NCBI GenBank assembly: GCA_023443925.1
Contig: JAEZSL010000199.1
Span: forward strand, 1-13,699
DNA from: Bacillota bacterium
Lineage (GTDB): Bacteria > Bacillota_A > Clostridia > Lachnospirales > Lachnospiraceae
Direction: 5' to 3'
DNA: 13,699 nt
Numbering within the stretch: position 1 is the first letter of the stretch; each line of letters opens with the position of its first letter. A model generated the notes under the pieces. The model made no database searches, was not told the origin of the DNA, and worked only from the letters and a program-made list of their open reading frames with translations. The translations under genes were made by a program, and so were the position numbers. Of this stretch, positions 7,861 through 13,699 are shown in pieces.

Positions 7861-8610
7861 TTAGTTTTTACATAGCTCTGTTTGTCCGCTTAATGAAATT
7901 AATACTTGGGCAGGCAGGTAAAACAGCCACATAGCAACGGCTGAAAAATTATACAGATGATGAAACCAGCTGCTGTTAATGGATACAAAGCCAGTCAGGT
8001 TAAATACTCCCACATTTATGTCACATAATAAAAAGAGTACCATACCACAGCTATATAACAGCTGGTATTTAATTCGATAACGGAAAGCAGTAACCAAAGA
8101 GTCGGAAACATTAAACAAAATACTCACAAAATAAAAACAGCTAACAAAAATTAACGCTTCCAGTTTCAATTGAAAAATAGCTAAAATAATTAAAATCACT
8201 AAGGTTAAGGTGATATTACGAAGAAATTTTTTCATAATTACCACAAGAGTTTTTAATTTATCCTCCCGTTTATTCCAGAGCCCCAGCCGGATTAAATATA
8301 AAACTTGTACAATGCAGAATGAAACCATTCCAGGCAAATATAAATCAAGCATTAAAATAAATAAATCCGAAATCAATGTAAAAAATATCGCGAGCCTCAG
8401 AATCCGGATATCTGTTTTATTTTTCAGATAAACAGGTAAAATTAACACATACAAAAAACATAGTACGATGCCGGTAAACTTTAATTGAGCTGATAAGTTA
8501 TAGGAGGCCTTCTGGAAAATATCAATATACAAAAAAATGCCGTACAGCAGGGTCTCGGCTAAGATATATATCATAGTTATACTTTTTTTATAGGTTTGTT
8601 TGTAATTCAT
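7861..8610 (-). CDS. Eight-TM membrane protein, YhhN/TMEM86 lysoplasmalogenase-like
   Basis: 249 residues with about eight hydrophobic segments (roughly 11-32, 44-62, 70-90, 93-112, 130-147, 151-168, 184-205, 222-240). Features that recall the YhhN/TMEM86 family are LKFTG near the start of the second segment, an Asp in LISDLFILML (Asp82), an Asp in FLLCDINVGVFNL (Asp197) and the C-terminal WLFYLPAQVLIS, comparable to the family's Tyr-x-x-AQ-x-LI ending. Members of this family hydrolyse the vinyl-ether bond of lysoplasmalogens, and plasmalogens occur in anaerobic clostridia, so the role is plausible. The sequence is divergent and the assignment is tentative. AGGAG lies 7 nt before the ATG. That initiation region is the last copy of a 51-bp tandem repeat upstream. 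No clear promoter or terminator was found. Confidence 0.8.
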   Translation of the reverse strand: MNYKQTYKKSITMIYILAETLLYGIFLYIDIFQKASYNLSAQLKFTGIVLCFLYVLILPVYLKNKTDIRILRLAIFFTLISDLFILMLDLYLPGMVSFCIVQVLYLIRLGLWNKREDKLKTLVVIMKKFLRNITLTLVILIILAIFQLKLEALIFVSCFYFVSILFNVSDSLVTAFRYRIKYQLLYSCGMVLFLLCDINVGVFNLTGFVSINSSWFHHLYNFSAVAMWLFYLPAQVLISLSGQTELCKN

Positions 8611-8811
8611 ATCAGCACTCCTATTGCATAAACCATCTGCTCACAGTTGATTTAGCCTTAAATCAAGGTGAGGATTATGCATTTTATAATTCACACTTGC
8701 TCCCATTGCATAAATCAGGGTGTGGATTGTGCACGTATAATTCACTCTTGCTCCCGTTGTATAAATCAGGGTGTGGATTAAGTGCTAACAATTCACAATT
8801 GCTCCCGTTCG
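8604..8811 (-). repeat. 51-bp tandem repeat ending in a gene start site
   Basis: The element beginning AATTCAC followed by CTCCC and TAAATCAGGGTG recurs at 8688, 8739 and 8790 with an exact 51-nt period; the last copy is partial. A fourth copy begins at 8604 and holds the start codon and ribosome binding site of the YhhN-like gene; relative to the others it has about 30 extra bases (8633-8662). On the minus strand each unit reads as a GGGAG sequence followed by GTGAATT, matching AGGAG and ATGAATTA of the real gene. The shared TTTATGCAATRGGAG block in the two units nearest the gene makes the relation clear. Confidence 0.88.
8641..8745 (-). CDS. Possible 34-aa upstream ORF built from the 51-bp repeat
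   Basis: Starts at GTG (8745) with GGGAG five bases upstream and ends at TGA (8641-8643), 30 nt before the YhhN-like start codon. It spans two repeat units: the peptide begins MNYTCTIHTLIYAMGASV, and the second unit can also start at its own GTG (8694) to give 17 residues. Because 51 is a multiple of three, the units stay in frame. Expression is unproven; it may be a by-product of the duplication or act as a leader peptide. Confidence 0.25.
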   Translation of the reverse strand: MNYTCTIHTLIYAMGASVNYKMHNPHLDLRLNQL

Positions 8812-8962
8812 AATACCGCGCATCCGCTTGTGTTGCTGTTTCTAAGAAAGGTCATAAATACAGCGCATTTATCTCACTCAATTCTTCATCTAATCTTATA
8901 AAGACCACGGATTGATTATGATAGAAACATAATAATCCAGTGGTCTTTAACTATGTGCTAAA
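8812..8962. other. Non-coding spacer with terminator
   Basis: Between the repeat array and the GGDEF-EAL gene. Apart from the hairpin at 8900-8948 nothing is recognised. A plus-strand open frame through the repeats into this region has no ribosome binding site and is not accepted. Confidence 0.5.
8900..8948 (-). terminator. Terminator of the GGDEF-EAL gene
   Basis: A long hairpin pairs AAAGACCAC (8900-8908) with GTGGTCTTT (8940-8948), then GGATT with AATCC and ATTATG with CATAAT. Two single-base bulges and a seven-base loop bring it to about 20 bp. It begins 14 nt after the stop codon. The U-tract is short (TTTAT), so termination strength is uncertain; the stem is symmetrical and could work in both directions. 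Confidence 0.8.
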
Positions 8963-10546
8963 TCATGTATGACTTTTTAACAACTGTTCTGCCATGTCAA
9001 CCGGCAGCGGTTCACTGTAGAGATAACCTTGCGCTTTGTTGCACTTAACACTTTTTAAGAATGCGGCCTGCTCATTTTTCTCAACACCCTCTGCGATAAC
9101 TTCCAAATCAAAGGTCTGAGCCAGCGATATAATCGTCTGTACTATGCTTTGATCACTGCGGTTATCAAGCAACGTATCCATAAAGCTTCGGTCAATTTTA
9201 AGGTTATTAACAGGCAGTCGTTTTAAGTAACTCATGGAAGAATAATCGGTTCCGAAATTGTCCAGGGAAAACATTACTCCCAGTTCTTTTAACTTCTTTA
9301 TAATTGTAATGGTATTGTCCAAATCCTGCAGAGCTATAATCTCCGTTATTTCAAGTTCCAGACGGTTTGGATTAATACCGGTTTCACGTATGGTTTCACG
9401 TACCATATTAACAAAGTCCTGATCCTTAAACTGCCTGGAGGAAATGTTAACCGCCATAACCAGATCTGTATAGCCTTCCTCTTCCCACTTTTTCAACTGA
9501 TAACAAGCATTCCTTAAAACCCAGCTGCCAATGGGTACAATCAAACCATTCTCTTCAGTGAGAGGAATAAATTCTCCTGGAAGCAAAACACCTCTTACGG
9601 GATGGTTCCAGCGGATCAGAGCTTCAAATCCATCTATTCTGCCGGAATGTAAATCCACCTGGGGTTGATAATAAACAGTAAATTCCTTGTTCTCAATTGC
9701 TTTACGAAGCTCAGATTGTATCTGGATCTTATCCATTAACTTTTCATTAATGGAATCATTAAAATATACAAAAGTATTCTTTCCATTCGCTTTTGCAGCA
9801 TACATGGCAGAATCTGCATTTTTCATTAATACCTGTGTCGTTTTTCCATCCTTTGGTGCCATCGCTATACCGATACTGACCGTAATAAAATACTCTTTCA
9901 TGGAAAGTACGAAGGGATAATCAAAGATTTTCTGTATTTTTTTGATTTTAGCTTCGTATTCACCGATATCCGTCAGATTCTGAGTGAGTACCAGATATTC
10001 ATCACCGCCGGAACGGGCAAGATAGTCATTGTCATCCATGGCTTGTTTCAGGCGGTGTGTTACGTCAATTAATAATTCATCACCGTAGGAATGTCCTAAT
10101 GTATCATTGATTACCTTGAAATTATCAATATCCACATTCATAATGGCGATTACTTCTTCATTGCGAAGTGTCAGCATGACTCTGTCAAGCATCTCTGTTA
10201 AGGAAAGCCTGTTGGGCAGTTCTGTCAGATAATCCGTATAAGCTATTTTCTGCATCTTATCCTTACTGCGCTTTAATTCATCGTATTTTATACTGAGTTC
10301 ATTTTTCGCAGCTACCACCTCTTCATAAGAGGTCTCTAATACCAGATAACCCTTACTCAGCTTTTGCGTTTCCAGTAATGCAGCTTTTTCACCTTTTGTT
10401 TTTCTTTTGACATTTATCAGAAGGATAACCAAAAATATAATTAAAATAAGTGCAGCTATAATAATTATATTCCCTATAACCCAATTAACTAAATAAGCTT
10501 TCCTACCATCTGTCAGTGTTTCCAGTTCTATCATATTATTTTGCAT
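8963..10546 (-). CDS. Membrane-bound GGDEF-EAL cyclic-di-GMP protein
   Basis: 527 residues. One transmembrane helix (about 23-46) is followed by a coiled coil (about 52-100), a GGDEF domain (about 101-262) and an EAL domain (about 270-523). There is no PAS or other sensor domain, and only about 20 residues precede the helix. The GGDEF domain keeps VDIDNFKVINDTLGH but its signature is GGDEY (180-184) with Tyr for Phe, and the inhibitory RxxD site is absent (DDND at 171-174). The EAL domain keeps EAL (308-310), Asn in VNISSRQF, Glu in LELEITE, KIDRSF, AEGVE and AQGYLYSEPLP. Its DDFGTG loop reads DNFGTD (429-434), so the second Asp, a metal ligand in active enzymes, is Asn. Cyclase activity is plausible; phosphodiesterase activity is in doubt. 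The start at 10546 has GGGGTG 6 nt upstream. It is monocistronic. Confidence 0.95.
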   Translation of the reverse strand: MQNNMIELETLTDGRKAYLVNWVIGNIIIIAALILIIFLVILLINVKRKTKGEKAALLETQKLSKGYLVLETSYEEVVAAKNELSIKYDELKRSKDKMQKIAYTDYLTELPNRLSLTEMLDRVMLTLRNEEVIAIMNVDIDNFKVINDTLGHSYGDELLIDVTHRLKQAMDDNDYLARSGGDEYLVLTQNLTDIGEYEAKIKKIQKIFDYPFVLSMKEYFITVSIGIAMAPKDGKTTQVLMKNADSAMYAAKANGKNTFVYFNDSINEKLMDKIQIQSELRKAIENKEFTVYYQPQVDLHSGRIDGFEALIRWNHPVRGVLLPGEFIPLTEENGLIVPIGSWVLRNACYQLKKWEEEGYTDLVMAVNISSRQFKDQDFVNMVRETIRETGINPNRLELEITEIIALQDLDNTITIIKKLKELGVMFSLDNFGTDYSSMSYLKRLPVNNLKIDRSFMDTLLDNRSDQSIVQTIISLAQTFDLEVIAEGVEKNEQAAFLKSVKCNKAQGYLYSEPLPVDMAEQLLKSHT

Positions 10547-10611
10547 TCATTGCACCCCAAATAATGTAGTCCTTCCGCTTTACCAGTACGAAAAAAGCCC
10601 TGTTCTTATAT

Positions 10612-10640
10612 ATTATACCAATAAAATAAGCATTAGGCAA
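10612..10640 (-). promoter_or_regulatory. Promoter of the GGDEF-EAL gene
   Basis: Minus-strand TTGCCT (10635-10640) and a perfect TATAAT (10612-10617) are separated by 17 nt, giving a start near 10605 and a leader of about 59 nt. A second TATAAT further upstream near 10665 lacks a good -35 box. Confidence 0.75.
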
Positions 10641-10704
10641 TCTTTTTTTCCCTATATTATACAATGACACCAGCTTATTCATGCGGTATTTCTATATTAA
10701 TAAG

Positions 10705-10735
10705 GCCACCACGGACAGTTTGCTATCCGGGTGGC
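10705..10735 (-). terminator. Terminator of the nfnAB operon
   Basis: GCCACC (10705-10710) pairs with GGTGGC (10730-10735) and CGGA (10712-10715) with TCCG (10726-10729); one base is bulged and the loop has ten bases. On the minus strand it is followed by CTTATT, a weak U-tract. It begins about 18 nt after the stop codon of nfnB. Confidence 0.7.
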
Positions 10736-10753
10736 AGTCTGCTCTGTTTGTCG

Positions 10754-12139
10754 TTATTTATTTGTCAGATACTTATCAATTCCTTTTGCGGCTGCTTTTC
10801 CGGCACCCATGGCAAGTATTACGGTTGCAGCTCCGGTTACGGCGTCACCGCCGGCAAAGACACCTTCTTTCGTGGACTGGCCTGTGGTTTCATCTGCGAT
10901 AATGCATCTGTATTTATTAATATCAAGTCCCTTGGTAGTTGCAGAGATTAAGGGATTCGGACTCGTTCCCAGAGACATAATAACCGTATCCACTTCCAGG
11001 TCGAATTCGGAATCCGGTTTTTCAACCGGTCTTCTTCTGCCTGATGCATCCGGTTCGCCAAGTTCCATTTCAACACAGGTCATTCCTTTTACCCAGCCGT
11101 TCTCATCTACCAGGATTTTAGTAGGGTTGGTCAGTAATTTAAATATGATACCTTCTTCTTTTGCATGATGGACTTCCTCTACTCTGGCAGGTAATTCCTC
11201 TTCGCTTCTTCTGTAAACAATATAAACCTGCGCACCAAGTCTTAATGCGGTTCTGGCGGCATCCATGGCTACATTGCCACCGCCGACCACCGCTACTTTT
11301 TTACCTGCGGCAATGGGCGTATCATAATTTTCATCAAAAGCTTTCATCAGATTACTTCTTGTCAGGTACTCATTGGCAGAGAATACTCCATTGGCATTCT
11401 CACCTGGTATTCCCATAAACTTAGGTAATCCGGCACCGGAACCGACAAATACCGCAGCAAAGCCTTCTTCTTCCATTAATTCGTCTATGGTGGTAGATTT
11501 GCCGATAACGACATTGGTTTCTATTTTCACGCCAAGCGCTCTTACATTGTCAATCTCAGTTTTTACTACCGTATCTTTTGGAAGACGGAATTCAGGAATA
11601 CCGTAAACTAATACACCACCCGGTTCATGTAATGCCTCAAAAATAGTTACATCATAACCTAATTTGGCTAAATCACCGGCACAGGTTAATCCTGCAGGTC
11701 CGGAGCCAATAACGGCAACCTTCTTATCTTTTTTCACGGCAGGTAATTCCGGTTTCAGATTGTGTTCTCTGGACCAATCTGCTACAAAACGTTCTAATTT
11801 GCCAATGGATACCGGTTCGCCTTTGATTCCGCGGATACATCTTTCTTCACACTGGGATTCCTGCGGACATACTCTTCCGCAAACAGCGGGGAGTGCAGAA
11901 TATTTAGCGATTACTCTGCTGGCTTCTTCCACCTTGCCGGCTTCCAGCTCCTTTATAAATCCAGGTATATCAATGGATACGGGGCAGCCGGTAATACATT
12001 TTGCATTTTTACATTTCAGACAGCGGCTGGCTTCTGCCATTGCTTCCTCTTGATTATATCCTAAACATACTTCTTCAAAGTTATGTGATCTTATTTGGGG
12101 ATCCTGCTCTCTGACAGGTATTCTTTTTAATACATCCAT
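10754..12139 (-). CDS. nfnB: NfnB, large subunit of electron-bifurcating transhydrogenase
   Basis: Cytoplasmic flavoprotein that with NfnA catalyses NADH-dependent reduced ferredoxin:NADP+ oxidoreduction, coupling NADH and reduced ferredoxin oxidation to formation of two NADPH. The start at 12139 (461 aa) is preferred over the in-frame ATG at 12181: AGGAG lies 8 nt before it, and MDVLKRIPVREQDP matches family N-termini. Iron-sulfur ligands are visible as C40xxCxxxxCxxxC52 and CGRVCPQESQCEERC (87-101). An FAD-binding VIGSGPAG (143-150), an NADPH-binding VVGGGNVAMDAAR (284-296) and the closing FAGGDAVTGAATVILAMGAG FAD motif follow. The protein also resembles the small subunit of NADPH glutamate synthase, and such proteins are often annotated as GltA/GltD. 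No glutamate synthase large subunit is adjacent, while nfnA is directly upstream, so Nfn is the better call. Confidence 0.92.
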   Translation of the reverse strand: MDVLKRIPVREQDPQIRSHNFEEVCLGYNQEEAMAEASRCLKCKNAKCITGCPVSIDIPGFIKELEAGKVEEASRVIAKYSALPAVCGRVCPQESQCEERCIRGIKGEPVSIGKLERFVADWSREHNLKPELPAVKKDKKVAVIGSGPAGLTCAGDLAKLGYDVTIFEALHEPGGVLVYGIPEFRLPKDTVVKTEIDNVRALGVKIETNVVIGKSTTIDELMEEEGFAAVFVGSGAGLPKFMGIPGENANGVFSANEYLTRSNLMKAFDENYDTPIAAGKKVAVVGGGNVAMDAARTALRLGAQVYIVYRRSEEELPARVEEVHHAKEEGIIFKLLTNPTKILVDENGWVKGMTCVEMELGEPDASGRRRPVEKPDSEFDLEVDTVIMSLGTSPNPLISATTKGLDINKYRCIIADETTGQSTKEGVFAGGDAVTGAATVILAMGAGKAAAKGIDKYLTNK

Positions 12140-12249
12140 GCTCTTAACTCCTATCTGTTGTACAAATGTCTTTTCAGACATGTCACTGTAACCTTGCCTC
12201 GTGGTATTATCAAAACATAGTTCAGTTAAGATTTTCCACTGCCTGCAAA

Positions 12250-13137
12250 TCAGTTGTCACTGCAGCCGCAGCCCCCGCCTTTATGGGTTGCACCTTCCCG
12301 CTCTTTTAAAACGGCTCTGCCTTCTGCTGATTTATACATCTGCTGCCGCTTCATGGATTCATCAAAATCTACAAGGTGTCCGTCAAATTCCGGACCATCC
12401 ACACAGGCAAATTTTACCTGGCCGCCAACAGTCAGACGGCAGGCACCGCACATACCGGTACCGTCAACCATTATAGGATTCATGCTTACGATGGTATGTA
12501 TTCCTAATTCCTTTGTCAGGATACATACAAACTTCATCATAATTACCGGTCCGATGGCAATCACCAGATCGTAATGCTTTCCCTGGTTGTTAACCAGATC
12601 TTTAATGCAGTCGTTGACATTGCCCTTAAAACCATAGGAACCGTCATCGGTGGTGACATAAACATTTTTGGCTACCTGCTGCATTTCCTCTTCCAGGATA
12701 ATCAGGTCTTTGTTTCTTGCGCCAATAACACAGTCTACCTCATACCCATGTTCCTTCATCCATTTAACCTGAGGGTAAACCGGTGCCGTACCTACACCGC
12801 CTGCAACAAAAAGAATATTCTTTTTACTTAATTCTTCTGCAGGTTCGTCTACCAGTTCGGATTTACATCCCAGGGGGCCGGTAAAATCGCGGAAACTGTC
12901 GCCTACTTCATAACCGGCCATTCTGCCGGTTGAAGTTCCCAGTGCCTGGAACACTATGGTAACTGTTCCTTTTTCTGCATCATAATCACATATTGTAAGG
13001 GGAATTCTTTCACCCTTTTCATCCATCTTTACAATAACAAACTGACCCGGAAAACAAGATTTTGCAACTCTTGGCGCTTGGATATCCATCAAATAAATAT
13101 TGGGTGCCAAAATCTTTTTTTTCTGTATTTCATACAT
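12250..13137 (-). CDS. nfnA: NfnA, small subunit of electron-bifurcating transhydrogenase
   Basis: Binds FAD and NAD(H) and carries one [2Fe-2S] cluster; partner of NfnB. The start at 13137 (295 aa, MYEIQKKKILAP) is preferred to the ATG at 13143, since GGAGG lies 8 nt before the former but only 2 nt before the latter, and the family usually begins MY. An FAD-binding beta-barrel holds GQFVIV and RIPLTI (about 44-49), followed by the NAD-binding FVAGGVGTAPVYPQVKWM (about 110-127). The cluster motif is MVDGTGMCGACRLTV plus FAC (Asp225, Cys230, Cys233, Cys245), in line with the Asp plus three-Cys ligation reported for NfnA/NfnS structures. The protein ends in GGGCGCSDN with two extra Cys whose role is unknown. 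The same fold is found in dihydroorotate dehydrogenase PyrK subunits, but pairing with nfnB decides the call. nfnB follows after 110 nt. Confidence 0.92.
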   Translation of the reverse strand: MYEIQKKKILAPNIYLMDIQAPRVAKSCFPGQFVIVKMDEKGERIPLTICDYDAEKGTVTIVFQALGTSTGRMAGYEVGDSFRDFTGPLGCKSELVDEPAEELSKKNILFVAGGVGTAPVYPQVKWMKEHGYEVDCVIGARNKDLIILEEEMQQVAKNVYVTTDDGSYGFKGNVNDCIKDLVNNQGKHYDLVIAIGPVIMMKFVCILTKELGIHTIVSMNPIMVDGTGMCGACRLTVGGQVKFACVDGPEFDGHLVDFDESMKRQQMYKSAEGRAVLKEREGATHKGGGCGCSDN

Positions 13138-13196
13138 ATTCATTTCCTCCGTTTCCCAAACTAGCTAAAACTATTGGTTATCTAACAACTTTCTAC

Positions 13197-13225
13197 ATTA
13201 TAGAATATTCTAAATAAAAAATCCA
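13197..13225 (-). promoter_or_regulatory. Likely promoter of nfnAB with overlapping palindrome
   Basis: Minus-strand TATAAT (13197-13202) with a weak TGGATT (13220-13225) 17 nt upstream. A perfect 12-bp palindrome TAGAATATTCTA (13201-13212) overlaps the edge of the -10 box, and an imperfect inverted repeat TTGGTTATCTAACAA (13174-13188) lies at the start of the leader. Either could bind a regulator; neither matches a site I can name. Confidence 0.5.
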
Positions 13226-13699
13226 GTATTTTTATGTGGGAATCATGTATAATATTTATTACTCCATGAACACGCGGAAAAACTCTTATTCAGGCACACC
13301 CCAGGTAATTCATAAAATCTTAAGATTTTTTACTGCTATAATTTATATTTGCATGTTATTATTAGCATGCTATTGCTTTGCTATATTTTTGCAATTATTA
13401 ACTTTGTATTATAGCATTGCTATTATCAGCTTTGTTATTATCTACATGCTATAATTAGTACTGATAATAACAGCATTGCTATTATTATTAGCATTGCTAT
13501 TCTCAACATGTTATGCTTAACATCAGTCCTGGTATTCATAATATGGCTATGCCATGAGCTGTATAAAAAATCATATAATATCGTTCTAACTCAGATATGG
13601 ATGTTTCCATTCATTTAATATATAATAATAAACAGATAACCGCCTATGAATTCGTTTTACAGATTAATATACAGAATTTAGGATAATAATGAGGTAAAT
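13226..13699. other. AT-rich non-coding stretch with repeated small palindromes
   Basis: No confident gene. The motif TAGCATTGCTA or a close form occurs at 13363-13372, 13412-13422, 13471-13481 and 13489-13499 within a low-complexity tract. Plus-strand frames rich in hydrophobic codons run from 13236 or 13266 to 13454 and, in another frame, to 13618; no ribosome binding site precedes them. A plus-strand TATAAT at 13621-13626 and GAGG at the very end (13690-13693) may belong to a gene that begins beyond the window. Confidence 0.45.

Noticed and set aside
8697..8915. Plus-strand 72-aa ORF through the 51-bp repeats
   Set aside because: Open only because the period is a multiple of three; no ribosome binding site, and it runs into the terminator hairpin of the GGDEF-EAL gene.
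10664..11168. Several plus-strand ORFs over nfnB
   Set aside because: Antisense shadows of nfnB with overlapping alternative frames, no ribosome binding sites and no domain signal.
10754..12139. Glutamate synthase small subunit (gltD)
   Set aside because: Similar fold and motifs, but no large subunit nearby and nfnA directly upstream; NfnB fits better.
13174..13188. Canonical Rex operator
   Set aside because: The arms are right in kind, but the total length is 15 nt instead of 18 and the spacing does not fit; kept only as a weak finding.

Overview
The window is AT-rich (low-GC) chromosomal DNA from a Gram-positive anaerobe, most likely a Lachnospiraceae member (Clostridium cluster XIVa, Lachnoclostridium/Anaerocolumna-like). 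This is inferred from Clostridia-type AGGAG ribosome binding sites, an electron-bifurcating NfnAB transhydrogenase, a DUF5688 protein and a LigA of the 'WKLDG' type that I associate with Lachnospiraceae. No genome search was run. Every convincing protein gene lies on the minus strand; the only clear plus-strand gene is a tRNA-Arg(CCG).

Layout from left to right: (1) 3' truncated ligA, an NAD-dependent DNA ligase lacking only its last residues. (2) rluF, a 23S rRNA pseudouridine synthase whose C-terminus is extended by a roughly 320-residue tail containing about fifteen 12-residue charged repeats. (3) A small membrane-anchored secreted protein with its own promoter and a strong terminator. (4) tRNA-Arg(CCG) and about 430 nt of non-coding DNA. 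(5) A DUF5688 gene followed by a DUF421/YetF membrane protein gene, possibly co-transcribed. (6) A gap with a long hairpin, then an eight-TM protein resembling YhhN/TMEM86 lysoplasmalogenases; its translation start is the last copy of a 51-bp tandem repeat. (7) A membrane-bound GGDEF-EAL c-di-GMP protein with altered motifs and no inhibitory I-site. (8) nfnA-nfnB. (9) A gene-poor AT-rich stretch with repeated small palindromes up to the right edge.

The genes do not form one pathway. They are mostly housekeeping units (DNA ligation, rRNA modification, tRNA, NADPH/ferredoxin balance) with their own promoters and terminators, plus membrane and signalling genes. I see no transposase, integrase, phage gene, CRISPR array or obvious defence system.

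The points most worth a second look are the repeat tail on RluF, the 51-bp repeats that copy the ribosome binding site and start of the YhhN-like gene and create a short upstream reading frame, the substitutions at NAD/NMN-site residues of LigA, and the changed EAL loop of the c-di-GMP protein. None is proof of a new system.
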